Virus record (IMG/VR): IMGVR_UViG_3300025012_000042 | Span: 48,821 to 112,820 of that record | Strand: one strand, 5' to 3' | DNA from: a virus | Length of the DNA: 64,000 nucleotides | In this document: piece by piece, positions 52,201 to 60,877 of the stretch | Position numbering within the stretch: position 1 is the stretch's first letter | Layout: each line of letters opens with the position of its first letter | Program-made: the position numbers and the translations under genes | Notes under the pieces: generated by a model | Databases searched by the model: none | What the model was told of the DNA's origin: nothing | Seen by the model: the letters and a program-made list of their open reading frames with translations, nothing else

Positions 52201-55200
52201 ATCTCAATTGTAAAACCATTATTGACTTTATGAATATATGGTAATAAATCTTTATGTTTTTCTGCTAATTCAACAAGTTCTTCTGCTGTTAATTCTTCTC
52301 CATTCTTCATTTTTTGCAATAAATCTGTATAATTCTTTTGAGTAGACATTCCATCTTTAAAAGCTTTGTCCATGTTTGATATTGAATTTGTTAGGTTATT
52401 AATTTTTTCTGATGCATCATTTGCATCCGGTATTTTGAAAAATTCACCAATAGCATCTTTTAAGTCTTCATATGTTCCTTTGTCTTTTGCATTTAATTCA
52501 GTTTGATTGTGAATGTCTTCCAACTCTTTAATTAATCCTTGGTTAGTTGGATCTTTAGCAAGTTTTGCTTTTAATTCTTCAACTTTTTCAGAACTATCAC
52601 CAATTGCATCAGCAAAATCAATTATATTTTTAGCAGGAATGTATATACCTAATTTTTTATTAACTTCTTTAAGTTCTGCATTGAGTTTATTGTATTCGGC
52701 AGAAATATCTTCTACTATTGTTTTTGCAAAACTGTCTTTATTAGAAACTTTACCTATTGCTAAACTTAACTTTTCTAATATTGCGACTCTTTCTTCTAAA
52801 GTTCCATTAAGTTCAAGAATATCTTTACTGCCTTTTTGTCCATCAAAATCTCCAGCTATAGAATTTAATATGTTGTCAATTTCTACTTTTTTACCTACTG
52901 AATGCCCAACATATAATTTTGAAGTTGAGACATTTTTAGATTTTGCTAAAGCTTCTTCTCCTGAATTACCCATTGAAGCCAATTGTTCTCGGGCTTTTGC
53001 TACAGCTAGTTTATCAATTATACCAATTTGTTTTTCATATTTACCACTTACTAAATCTAAATCTTTTGCTTCAGTACCATAAGTCTTAATAAGTTCATCT
53101 TGAATACTTTTCAAACGAGCTTTTGATTCACTTGTTAAATCTCCAGACTTAATAATTTTTTCGTATTCAGATTTTAAACTAACTAATGACTCTCGCTCTT
53201 GATTAAGTTTTTGAGTTAACTCTTCTGCTTCTCTCGCATTTTCTTTTTGTTTTTGCTTCCAAATATCAAATACTACTATTGCTGTTGTTATCGCACCTAT
53301 GATAAAACCAATTGGATTTGATTTTATTGCTACATTTAAACCATGCATTGCTAAAGTTAATCCTCTTGTTGCGATGGCAGATCCTAACATTTGCTCTGTA
53401 TAACCTGCCATCGCACCTTTAGAAATAATCATTAATCGAATATTATCAGTTAAAGCCAAACCAAAAGTCCTAGATGAAGTTGCCCAAGCAATAAGAGCTG
53501 AAGTAATTTGTGTTCCTTTAAGTAAGGCCAATACTGCTGTAACTGACATTATTATAGTTGTTAAATTTCCAAATGCGTCTATTAAGTAACTTAAACCATC
53601 AAGTGTTCCTTTAATTAAACTTGAATCTAATGTTGACTGCCAAAACCCCTCGACTGAATTTTTCAATTTGTCGAATTTTGCCGATGTTGATTCTTGATAT
53701 ACATTGAATTTTGATTCTGCCGTCCCAGACGCATTTAAGGCATTTTCATAATTCTTTAATGAGTCACTATAATTATTTAATAGTGTTATACCTCTGTTTC
53801 TTTGAAATGTTCCAAACATAGTTGTAGCGATATATGCTTTTTCATTCTTTTCTAAACTGCCAAATTTTGCACCGACCATATCCATTACTGTTGCAAAATC
53901 CAATAATTGCCCTTGAGAATCTGTTGCTTTAATACCAATGTCGTCCAAGGCTTTTACTACATCATTTAATTGTGTCTCATCGTCTGAATTAAATCCTGTC
54001 TTTTTTATGGATTCATAACGGCTGATCACAGAATTTAAGCTTCGTCCAATAGTTGAGGACGACTCACGTGTGATGCTGGAAATTGTTGCCAGCCATGAAG
54101 CGCTTTTTTCGAGCGAAATGTTACTATTCTCACTTGCTGATGCAACTCTTTGGAGGGCTTCTCCGATCTCATTTGCTCCTGAAGCAGTTGTGTCTCCTAA
54201 TAATGCAAATATATCTATAATTTTTTGCACATCTTCGCCAGTTGCGTTAGCTGTCGCAGTAATAATTGTATTACTTTCTTTTAAGGAAAGAGAACTAATT
54301 TTTGCATATTGAATTATAGACTTCATTCGTTTTTCAACGTCAGATTCAGATAAACCTTGTCTAAAAAGATCGGCAGATGTCCCTGCTATTTCTTTAGTAG
54401 TCACAGACATCTCTTTACCAAGTTTATTATATGATTGTGCTAAACTTTCAACTTCTGCTTGTGTTTTATTAGTTACTATACGAATTTGATTAAGAGAATT
54501 ATCAAGCTCGTATATATAAGAAATTCCCAATTTTAACTGATTGAGGCTGCCATAGACCAAATTCGTACTTATTCCCCAAATTGCGATCTTTTTTGCGGCC
54601 AAAGTGAGCATTTGACTAAAAGCATATCCATCTCTACTTGAGTTTCTAAACTGGCCAGATACTTGAGCAACTCTAGTTCTAAGAGTGTCTAATTGTAATC
54701 CGTATTGTCTAGCAGAAATTTCACCTCTTCTAAATGCATTTTCCATTTCTTTTAATTTTGCAACTTCAGCACTAACCCTTGAATCAGCAAAAACCTTATC
54801 TTTATTTATTTTTAACCTATCAAGAGAGTTATTTATACGCTTAATTTGATCTTCTACATTTTGAGGAAATATATTTTTATTGTTCCCGTTACTCCCACCA
54901 GTACCACTACTTCCTAAATTTCCATTGACATTTACATTCAAATTTAACTTGAATTTCTTAGATAAAATTTCTAAATCTTTTCTGAATTTTTCAATTGATG
55001 CGGTGGATTTATCTAATTGAAACCCTAAATTTACTTTAAATTTCTTAACTTGCTTGTCTACGATATCTTGTGTTAAACTAGTTGCATCAAATTTTCCTTT
55101 CAGAATAATCTTGACATTCTTTAATTTTTTATCTATTTTATCCTGAGTTAAATCTGTTGTATCTAATTGTCCTTTCAAGTTAATTTTAAGATTCTTTAAC

Positions 55201-55277
55201 TGTTCATTAATTTTATCTTGTGTTAAATCAGTAATATCTAATTTACCTTTAATTAATATCGACAATTTATTGTCCAA
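49287..55277 (-). CDS. Tail tape measure protein with lytic transglycosylase domain
   Basis: TTG 55277 is the start, 8 bases after AAGGAGG. The 1996-residue protein opens with three tandem repeats of about 32 residues (D-L-T-Q-D-K-I, S-L-T-Q-D-I-V). TP901-type core helices follow (G-T-S-A-D-L-F-R-Q-G-L near 300) and hydrophobic segments at about 565-690. An SLT domain lies at about 1163-1283: I-K-Q-E-S-G-F with the catalytic glutamate, then G-L-T-Q-L-M-P-A-T-A and A-L-A-A-Y-N-A-G-P-G. Long coiled coils fill 1400-1800. Tail length is set by the protein; the SLT domain opens the wall during DNA entry. Confidence 0.9.
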   Translation of the reverse strand: MDNKLSILIKGKLDITDLTQDKINEQLKNLKINLKGQLDTTDLTQDKIDKKLKNVKIILKGKFDATSLTQDIVDKQVKKFKVNLGFQLDKSTASIEKFRKDLEILSKKFKLNLNVNVNGNLGSSGTGGSNGNNKNIFPQNVEDQIKRINNSLDRLKINKDKVFADSRVSAEVAKLKEMENAFRRGEISARQYGLQLDTLRTRVAQVSGQFRNSSRDGYAFSQMLTLAAKKIAIWGISTNLVYGSLNQLKLGISYIYELDNSLNQIRIVTNKTQAEVESLAQSYNKLGKEMSVTTKEIAGTSADLFRQGLSESDVEKRMKSIIQYAKISSLSLKESNTIITATANATGEDVQKIIDIFALLGDTTASGANEIGEALQRVASASENSNISLEKSASWLATISSITRESSSTIGRSLNSVISRYESIKKTGFNSDDETQLNDVVKALDDIGIKATDSQGQLLDFATVMDMVGAKFGSLEKNEKAYIATTMFGTFQRNRGITLLNNYSDSLKNYENALNASGTAESKFNVYQESTSAKFDKLKNSVEGFWQSTLDSSLIKGTLDGLSYLIDAFGNLTTIIMSVTAVLALLKGTQITSALIAWATSSRTFGLALTDNIRLMIISKGAMAGYTEQMLGSAIATRGLTLAMHGLNVAIKSNPIGFIIGAITTAIVVFDIWKQKQKENAREAEELTQKLNQERESLVSLKSEYEKIIKSGDLTSESKARLKSIQDELIKTYGTEAKDLDLVSGKYEKQIGIIDKLAVAKAREQLASMGNSGEEALAKSKNVSTSKLYVGHSVGKKVEIDNILNSIAGDFDGQKGSKDILELNGTLEERVAILEKLSLAIGKVSNKDSFAKTIVEDISAEYNKLNAELKEVNKKLGIYIPAKNIIDFADAIGDSSEKVEELKAKLAKDPTNQGLIKELEDIHNQTELNAKDKGTYEDLKDAIGEFFKIPDANDASEKINNLTNSISNMDKAFKDGMSTQKNYTDLLQKMKNGEELTAEELVELAEKHKDLLPYIHKVNNGFTIEIDALEDLRKQSIKTRLQTIADEKKKSEDVLKESEKRIKQLGLEKNAMAGLSNTHENITSVLHQLILQEMNKTGKSYGEVYNGFEKDNTYGALYNLADAQSKIDEANKKADLYTKALEMPVVATKKVDIPEVVTGPYAELIRESAKQNGISATLLDALIKQESGFRAKIVSPSGAVGLTQLMPATAKSLGVSNSYDPAQNIEGGAKYLKQQLDKFGGDISLALAAYNAGPGAVTKYGGIPPYAETQNYVKSVLGDYNARKSNETAVAEIGDKKIEDPQTFKDTTDAIIKEINAQNLLTKTKSDSIQKEVEQAKSQEEYILTLSKTNELIASQELQLTQLQDAKAKINAETPQGYWRWFTEDNEESLTFQSEWNESSNATRTSMEALFTKIQKLRKAWVENKNATEEATDSQKQLQSTILDINYDIVKSDLTTYNKSIESISDSLSLLKSEQDQYSQSSSQYSDNQKQQIELLKQKSEAIQSEIDHLQILIATTNLTASAQEELQSTLTSLYSSLSSTKSETLSIYNSIADSIINTFKRVYEKQKDIAISKIEDEMDYEDKRHEKKLDNLDKEMQKYQDAYDEKMKLINDEANAEDYNLNLTNAQKDAQKIQNDINILSLDDSIEAKFKREELETQLADKITEIEKMQKDHSRDLRKDALSEQLDDYKTDIDAKKDSEESKYKSIKENLDKQKTDTEYMYNELINDERKYASMRLAIISGNTNAIKSQMSSFLSDFKDMNKSTARSLGESWNDLLDLIDEVKSASKSVDDIKDSKSESSAKSSKINVYGNSIDIGLAKSVNNADKFNFITVNNGDASSAKSGDIVLGGSAVIPNIGQGERIWGDDRYETLEKFKKKTEGFKTGGVNNVPGMTMLHGTNSSVETIFNATDGKKLWDIVHNLPSLSTNLMSNIKLPDYSNILKQSQQQTMEFKFDNLIHVEGNVDAKSLPSLEKIAKYTINELNKTFNRSGVFRK

Positions 55278-55316
55278 AGATTTGACCTCCTTTTAATTTA
55301 TTTTTAAATATAATAA

Positions 55317-55334
55317 AAGAGGGGCAACCCTCTT
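55317..55334 (-). terminator. Stem-loop before the tape measure gene
   Basis: AAGAGGG / CCCTCTT with a 4-base loop is followed on the minus strand by TTATTA. It may end stray transcripts; the late operon must read through it. Confidence 0.5.
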
Positions 55335-55365
55335 GAAAATTCTTTATAATTTATTATTAAAATTA

Positions 55366-55394
55366 TTGATATTCTAACATTTTTGGCATATAAT
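55366..55394 (+). promoter_or_regulatory. Promoter of the + strand membrane-protein gene inside the tail operon
   Basis: TTGATA (55366-55371) and a perfect TATAAT (55389-55394) have a 17-bp spacer and lie 24 bp before the start codon. Confidence 0.8.
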
Positions 55395-55417
55395 GAAAAT
55401 AAAAGGGGTGACACAAA

Positions 55418-55978
55418 TTGGGAATGGCAATTTTTATAGCAATTTTATTATCAGCAATTATTTATATTTATTGTAGTCATAATATTGCAAAACAAAGGAA
55501 AGCATTTGAAGTTAAAGAAAGACAATCTGGAAATATATTAACCACATTTCTCCTTCATCTAAATGGACACCCGTACTTACAACCTAATGATGTAGTAACT
55601 CTTCAATTACGCAAAAACAAAACAATATATATTGAGAATAAAAATATTAATACAAAAACTCATAAGAAATCCAATTTTATAGGGAGTGAAATTCTAATAT
55701 CACAATTAACTAAGTATGAATCTAAAACTGAAACGGAAATTAGAAGAGATGTTACTCTAACGAGATTAATTGCACTTGGTATTTTTGCATTTGGAATTAA
55801 AAAGAAGACAGAAACAAATACTCAATATTTAATCTTAACATATATAGACAATGGTGTAGAAGTAACTTGTGTATTTAAACAAATGCAAGACCATCAAGAA
55901 TTAGGAAGTATTATTAGCAATATAAATCGCATGAGAATTGAATCGAATAATATTAAAAGTGTGTTAACTAACAATTAA
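55418..55978 (+). CDS. Membrane-anchored protein, probable lysogeny-expressed accessory gene (moron)
   Basis: TTG 55418 is used because AAAAGGGGTG lies 7 bases upstream; an ATG at 55424 is possible. The 186-residue protein has an N-terminal transmembrane helix (M-A-I-F-I-A-I-L-L-S-A-I-I-Y-I-Y) and a short hydrophobic stretch near residue 130 (L-I-A-L-G-I-F-A-F-G-I). The rest is a cytoplasmic-type alpha/beta domain. It is the only long + strand gene in the tail operon and has its own promoter and terminator, the classical design of a moron. Superinfection exclusion is a reasonable guess but not shown. Confidence 0.65.
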   Translation: MGMAIFIAILLSAIIYIYCSHNIAKQRKAFEVKERQSGNILTTFLLHLNGHPYLQPNDVVTLQLRKNKTIYIENKNINTKTHKKSNFIGSEILISQLTKYESKTETEIRRDVTLTRLIALGIFAFGIKKKTETNTQYLILTYIDNGVEVTCVFKQMQDHQELGSIISNINRMRIESNNIKSVLTNN

Positions 55979-55987
55979 CACACTTTT
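55955..55987. terminator. Bidirectional terminator of the accessory gene
   Basis: AAAAGTGTGTTAA / TTAACACACTTTT is a perfect 13-bp repeat with a 7-base loop and contains the stop codon. Confidence 0.85.
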
Positions 55988-55997
55988 CTATTGACCA

Positions 55998-56414
55998 TTA
56001 TTCTGTTTTGAATCCTCGTTTGTTTAAAGCATTTTTAATAAATAATCTTGCTTTACTTTTTGATAAATCTTCATATGTCTTTGCGAAGAATGGTCTTGGG
56101 CCAATTCTATCATCTAAATCAATACCCCATTGATATCCTTTAGAATACTCAATTATATATGGTATATTTTCACCTTCATCTCCTCGTCTAGTATTTGTTA
56201 ATTCAATAGTATCATTGCTAATATTTGTAGTCTTGCAACTATCAATTAATTTCCAACTGCGTTCATAATGTGTTGGTATGTACTCATTATAGACATCATC
56301 TTGTATATGTTCTCTCATCAAATGCCTACTTTCTAATGCAACGTCTGTTTGCAAACTGTCTGATATTTGTTTCAGTAAGTATTTTTCTAATTCAGAAACA
56401 GTTTTAAATTCCAC
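55998..56414 (-). CDS. Tail completion-like protein (HK97 gp10 type)
   Basis: The 138-residue protein has H-Y-E-R-S-W-K-L-I-D-S near residue 49 and a C-terminal I-G-P-R-P-F-F-A-K-T-Y-E-D-L, the R-P-F-F segment frequent in gp10-type tail or neck proteins. In most phages this gene lies before the tube gene; here it lies between a chaperone-like gene and the tape measure, with an accessory gene inserted after it. Confidence 0.55.
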   Translation of the reverse strand: MEFKTVSELEKYLLKQISDSLQTDVALESRHLMREHIQDDVYNEYIPTHYERSWKLIDSCKTTNISNDTIELTNTRRGDEGENIPYIIEYSKGYQWGIDLDDRIGPRPFFAKTYEDLSKSKARLFIKNALNKRGFKTE

Positions 56415-56437
56415 TATACCGCCCCTTTTTTAATTTA

Positions 56438-56983
56438 TTATAATTTATCTACACCTTTATCCCATGCCGTGACATCTTTTACAAATTTAAGTTTATCTGG
56501 ATCAAGTTTATCAAATTGTTTAGAAATATCTTTAATAAACTTTGTCATTCCTTTATCGTCTGGTATTTTTGCAAGCAACTTATTTAAACCTTGTGACACA
56601 ACATTTTGAAAAGAATTATCTACTTTATATATTTCTTCAATTTGCTCATTTACACTATCTGTGATAAAAGACATTTCACTTTGATCTATATTATTCATAA
56701 TATACGCGACTGTTCCAGATTCTTTAAGTGAATCATATAATTCTAAATTATCTTCTTCAGACATATCAATATTACTTACTTGATTACAAATAGAAAACTC
56801 AATAGCCATTCTTTTCATTACATGGTCAATATGCTTAAATCCATCTTCTTCGATTGTAACACAAGCGAGTAGAATATTTTCAATTATGTTTTGTTTTACA
56901 AGAAATGGTATATATTTTTTGATAGTAATATTTGAATAATCCTCTTTAATCTCTGATACTTTAATTAAGTTTTTCTCTGTCAT
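56438..56983 (-). CDS. Probable tail assembly protein
   Basis: The 181-residue acidic, mostly helical protein contains I-K-K-Y-I-P-F-L-V-K-Q and a middle Y-D-S-L-K-E-S-G-T-V-A-Y-I-M. Its position upstream of the tape measure suggests a tail assembly chaperone, but no slippery frameshift site or second frame was confirmed. Confidence 0.5.
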   Translation of the reverse strand: MTEKNLIKVSEIKEDYSNITIKKYIPFLVKQNIIENILLACVTIEEDGFKHIDHVMKRMAIEFSICNQVSNIDMSEEDNLELYDSLKESGTVAYIMNNIDQSEMSFITDSVNEQIEEIYKVDNSFQNVVSQGLNKLLAKIPDDKGMTKFIKDISKQFDKLDPDKLKFVKDVTAWDKGVDKL

Positions 56984-57018
56984 TTATTTTTCCTTCTTTC
57001 GTAATTTTATTTATTGCC

Positions 57019-58635
57019 TTAATTATTTACCTTTAACTCAATTCCGTGTTCTTTAAATTTATTTATTAAACCCTTCAATCCATGTTTCATATCCTCTGGA
57101 TAAAGTTCTAACAAAGTTAAATTATTGTCCTTACATATCTTTTGTTTTTCTTCTGTTCTTTTTTGGTAAAATTCCTTTCTTTGTAATCCAAAATACTCAA
57201 CAATTATATCGTTCGCTAAAAACCAATCGCATCGTTTATATCCACAACGAATATCATCTGTAAAAACTGAGTAATAAACTTCTTTTTCATATCCAAGACT
57301 ATTATCTATAAATAAATTGGTAATAATTAATTCTGGATGAGATAAACATAAATCATTATTTTTTGATCTATATGTATTATTAGAGAATATATTTCCACTG
57401 TAATTAGGTTCTAACCCTGCCACTTGACAAGCATTAACATAACCATTAAAACAACGTCCATATGTATTATGATGTGCCATTTCTTTATTCTCACTTATTT
57501 CTTGTGCAAGAGGAGTTCTTCCTAGAAACAATGCAAAATCCTTTAAATCCCTTATTAGTTTTTCTTTATCATATGTAATATATAAATGCTCGTCTAAATC
57601 TTTTTTTAATCCAAGTTTTACTCCTTGGGCCATAACCGCATTTGGCGTTCTATTAAAAATGTTTGCCAACTCTTTATTTGTCTTGATTGGGTATTCTTTG
57701 ATAAATATTTCTATATCTTCATCCGACCATCTTATTCTTGACTCCAATCCTAATTTATATCCTTTTGTAACTATTGATGACTCTGTACGATGTGGCAACA
57801 ACATTACTAGTTGTTTTGTAGATTTTTCTCCATAATATTCTTTCAAAATATCAATATCTTCTTCTGACCATTCTGAATTTAGCAATCTTTTTATATTCAA
57901 ATCTGATGCCTTATGTATAATTCCATCTTTATCAAATGGTTTTAATACTTCTAACAATTCCTCCCATTCTGTTGTAGGGTAATATGTTTTAAGATTTTGT
58001 ATTTGTTCTTCAGACCATATATCATTTCTATTTAATTCAATGTTGTATTTTTTAAGAACATAATATATTGAAGCTCCATCACTATATCCATATTTCTTAG
58101 CTATTTCTTGACAATTGATTCCATTCAAATAATCTTGGATAATTAATTGATATTCTTCACTACTTCTTTTTTTTATGTATAATCCTAAGTTGTTTGCTTT
58201 TTTCATTATTATTTCTTTATTACGTTTAATCATTAACTTATTGTTAATATCTTCAATAGAACTATTAGTATAATAATCAATTAAAACTTGCTCATCACAT
58301 TTGTACCACCCACTGTCACCTAATACATCAATTTCTTTTAAAAAACTATTCCAACTTCCCCATTTACGTTCATAATTAACTCCTGATGGATAACCAATTG
58401 TTGGTTTTAATTCTTTTTTTAAAGGATATCTCTCATTTTCATTAAAGAAACGCCAAAATTCAGATATTAAAAATTCTTTAGAAAAATTCGTTATCCTTAC
58501 TAAATGCTCATGATTTCTCTTATCTTTTATTTGTGTTGTTGTTTTACTAAGTTTTTCTGCTAATTCTTCATCTGTCATGACCATATAATTGTCTTTTAAA
58601 AAATCTCTTTCTTCTTTTGACCATATAATTCTCAT
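57019..58635 (-). CDS. Homing endonuclease with repeated Myb/SANT-like domains and Vsr-like nuclease
   Basis: The 538-residue protein has several helix-turn-helix units starting with W-S-K-E-E-R, W-S-E-E-Q-I, W-S-E-E-D-I and W-S-D-E-D-I (about 5-55, 205-240, 255-300, 305-345). These give repeated SANT-like DNA-binding modules. The C-terminal nuclease has C-D-W-F-L-A-N-D-I-I-V-E-Y-F-G near residue 475 and R-T-E-E-K-Q-K-I-C-K-D-N-N-L-T-L-L-E-L. The R-T-x-x-K-x-x-x-C-x-x-x-x-L ending is shared with Vsr-like enzymes. It lies in the tail operon between two structural genes. Confidence 0.7.
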   Translation of the reverse strand: MRIIWSKEERDFLKDNYMVMTDEELAEKLSKTTTQIKDKRNHEHLVRITNFSKEFLISEFWRFFNENERYPLKKELKPTIGYPSGVNYERKWGSWNSFLKEIDVLGDSGWYKCDEQVLIDYYTNSSIEDINNKLMIKRNKEIIMKKANNLGLYIKKRSSEEYQLIIQDYLNGINCQEIAKKYGYSDGASIYYVLKKYNIELNRNDIWSEEQIQNLKTYYPTTEWEELLEVLKPFDKDGIIHKASDLNIKRLLNSEWSEEDIDILKEYYGEKSTKQLVMLLPHRTESSIVTKGYKLGLESRIRWSDEDIEIFIKEYPIKTNKELANIFNRTPNAVMAQGVKLGLKKDLDEHLYITYDKEKLIRDLKDFALFLGRTPLAQEISENKEMAHHNTYGRCFNGYVNACQVAGLEPNYSGNIFSNNTYRSKNNDLCLSHPELIITNLFIDNSLGYEKEVYYSVFTDDIRCGYKRCDWFLANDIIVEYFGLQRKEFYQKRTEEKQKICKDNNLTLLELYPEDMKHGLKGLINKFKEHGIELKVNN

Positions 58636-58719
58636 CTAATTCAACACTCCTTCAAATTTTATATTCTTATCCCTACCAACCACACTCCAAACCAATAAAT
58701 TATAAAAAGGCAACAAAAA

Positions 58720-58743
58720 AGAAGGGAGGAGTGTATCCCTTCT
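58720..58743 (-). terminator. Terminator upstream of the SANT-type endonuclease gene
   Basis: AGAAGGG / CCCTTCT with a 10-base loop is followed on the minus strand by TTTTTTG. Together with the next terminator it isolates the endonuclease gene from the upstream genes. Confidence 0.75.
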
Positions 58744-58843
58744 ACTACATTGCAATTGTAGATGTTGCTTATTTAATAGCAAACTAAAGCGTCCAATAAT
58801 TTGCTAAAACTATCAAATTTAAAATTAACCCCACACACAACAA

Positions 58844-58871
58844 AAAGAACCCATATTTTTATGGATTCTTT
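58844..58871 (-). terminator. Terminator after the split chaperone-like gene
   Basis: AAAGAACCCAT / ATGGATTCTTT (one mismatch, 6-base loop) is followed on the minus strand by TTGTTG, 12 bp past the stop of the split gene. Confidence 0.65.
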
Positions 58872-59067
58872 AAAGAAAGGAACTATGTTCTGGTATATTG
58901 CTCTTTATAAGTAGAAGGAAATAATTGCAATAATTCAGCATATGTTGCATGAATAGATTCAAACAAATTGTAATTATACATAATTGCTTTATCGATATCT
59001 AACATGTTGATAATTTGACCAACAAACCATTCTTCATAAAGTTCTGCTTTTGAAATTGTCTGAACCT

Positions 59068-59090
59068 CTGCACGAGCTGAAGCTCGGCAG
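59068..59090. repeat. Right-end hairpin of the element
   Basis: CTGC-A-CGAGC-TGAA-GCTCG-GCAG forms a 9-bp stem with one unpaired base. It is 200 bp past the tnpB stop, where the guide-RNA scaffold of tnpB elements normally ends. Confidence 0.7.
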
Positions 59091-59265
59091 GTTCTTATCT
59101 ATTTAAACTTATCATATACTCTCATTTGTAGGCATTGTATTCATCTACATTTTACACATATATGAACTAATTTAATCCGATAAGAATTTTACTAACAAAG
59201 ATTCCATTGAATCCATTAGCGTTAGCATCAAGCCCGATTCTCGACTTGTTTGGTCAAACCTTTAA

Positions 59266-60735
59266 TTAAATTCCCATACTTGATATTTTCTTGTCATCAC
59301 TTGCTAATAATCTACTAATTTCTTTATCATGTAATATTTTAAAGTTATCAAATTTACTAAAACACAAATCTCTATTAAGTGTATTTAGATTCTTATTAAC
59401 ATTCATAATTAAAAATGAACTATATAAATCCCTTTGTATCTTAAACTCACCAAAATCATTCCATCTCTCTGATAAATCCTTCTTAACATAAGTATTATCA
59501 ATATGATTATATTGACTTGCTTTAATACTATAAGTATCAATCTTATACAATTGTGTTCCATTCCATTTCAATTTATTATCTAAAATTGTTAGAAACATTG
59601 AAGGTGCTTTATTTGCTAAAGATTTTCCAAATCGTTTCTTCTTATTAAATTTACCATCTTTGTTTTTGGTAGTTTTCTTAGCTCTCTTTTGCAATCCTTT
59701 ATAACTCATAGTTTCAACATAGAATTTATCTCCTAAATTCAATATCTCATTTGCTAAAATGTTATGAGATTCTTTTCTCAATGCCGATTGTTTCCTGAAT
59801 AATTCTTTCCTAACATTCTTGATTTTAACGTAATGTTTGCTATAAATCCATTTATCTTTATTTCCTTTGACTATAGTACCATTTTTATTGAATTTATTTG
59901 GATTAGTTGCTCTTCTTGATCTATCCATTTTTCGTTGAAGAAGTTTTACTTCTCTATTAATCTTATTAATTTCAGGTGCTAATTCTAATAACTTTACTTG
60001 ATATTGACTACTAAAAGCAATAGTTTGAGTACCAATGTCAATTCCGACAGGTGATTCAATGCCTATTTTACCTTTAATTTCACCTTGTTTAGTTACTTTA
60101 GTAGGAGGAATGCCTTCCATAATTAACTGTATATAATAATGGCATTTCTCCTTAATCATTTCTCTTTTGATACGACAATACTTTACTTTATCTTGAATTG
60201 TCATATGTGCATAAACATCATTATCCTTAATAATTACAGGAATTTTAAGTCCATTCCAGATTAATTGATTGGATTTAATATCATATTTAATACCACTCTT
60301 ATTCCATTTTCCTTCAATGCTTTTTAATTTGTCATATTTAATGAAATTAACTTTCTTAGCAGCATGAAACATTAATTTTTCAAAAGCTGAATATGCTCTT
60401 GAGGCTAATTTTTGACAAGTTAAACTATCAATATTGTCTTTAAAATGTTTATACGTTGGTTTAACAAATTCATGAAGTGAATATTCATTAATATTATAAA
60501 GTTTATTCAAATCATTAAATTGTTTGTTTCTATCTTTGCCTTTAGGAAGTTTACTAATTTTTTGGTATGCCTTAGATTCTCTCATGTGGTTATATCGTTT
60601 CAATATTTCACCTAAACAAGCATTATATATTTGTCTACATATATTAAATCGTTTATCCAAAATATCTTCTTGATATATTTCAGTACTTAAAGGAAGAGTT
60701 AAAACATAATTTGATTTTGAATTATCTTTTGGCAA
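59266..60735 (-). CDS. tnpB: TnpB-like RNA-guided nuclease without the zinc ribbon
   Basis: TTG 60735 follows GAGGTG by 8 bases. The 489-residue protein has the three RuvC motifs: G-I-D-I-G-T near residue 234 (first Asp), F-Y-V-E-T-M-S-Y-K-G-L near residue 336 (Glu), and I-Q-R-D-L-Y-S-S-F-L-I near residue 433 (last Asp). The two C-x-x-C pairs normally found between the last two motifs are absent; the segment reads S-I-K-A-S-Q-Y-N-H-I instead. The N-terminal half is a basic helical RNA-binding region. Related zinc-less proteins exist in clostridia and bacilli. All three acidic residues remain, so nuclease activity is plausible. Confidence 0.8.
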   Translation of the reverse strand: MPKDNSKSNYVLTLPLSTEIYQEDILDKRFNICRQIYNACLGEILKRYNHMRESKAYQKISKLPKGKDRNKQFNDLNKLYNINEYSLHEFVKPTYKHFKDNIDSLTCQKLASRAYSAFEKLMFHAAKKVNFIKYDKLKSIEGKWNKSGIKYDIKSNQLIWNGLKIPVIIKDNDVYAHMTIQDKVKYCRIKREMIKEKCHYYIQLIMEGIPPTKVTKQGEIKGKIGIESPVGIDIGTQTIAFSSQYQVKLLELAPEINKINREVKLLQRKMDRSRRATNPNKFNKNGTIVKGNKDKWIYSKHYVKIKNVRKELFRKQSALRKESHNILANEILNLGDKFYVETMSYKGLQKRAKKTTKNKDGKFNKKKRFGKSLANKAPSMFLTILDNKLKWNGTQLYKIDTYSIKASQYNHIDNTYVKKDLSERWNDFGEFKIQRDLYSSFLIMNVNKNLNTLNRDLCFSKFDNFKILHDKEISRLLASDDKKISSMGI

Positions 60736-60782
60736 TGAATATTCACCTCATTTCTTTTATTTATTACTTATGTAACATATTA

Positions 60783-60811
60783 ATTATACAATTTATGAGA
60801 ATATATTGCAA
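60783..60811 (-). promoter_or_regulatory. tnpB promoter
   Basis: On the minus strand TTGCAA (60806-60811) and a perfect TATAAT (60783-60788) are 17 bp apart, inside the element. Confidence 0.8.
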
Positions 60812-60854
60812 GTATATTTATTTAATTATTATACTTAATATAAACACCATTCAT

Positions 60855-60877
60855 CCTCACACGCTGAAGCGTGGAGG
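60855..60877. repeat. Left-end hairpin of the element
   Basis: CCTC-A-CACGC-TGAA-GCGTG-GAGG has the same layout as the right-end hairpin, including the unpaired base at the same position. Confidence 0.75.

Noticed and set aside
52513-53082. 189-codon + strand frame inside the tape measure gene
   Set aside because: Antisense shadow of helical coding sequence with no ribosome site or promoter.
56438-56983. Programmed -1 frameshift in the tail assembly gene before the tape measure
   Set aside because: No convincing slippery heptamer with a continuing second frame was found at the 3' end of this gene.
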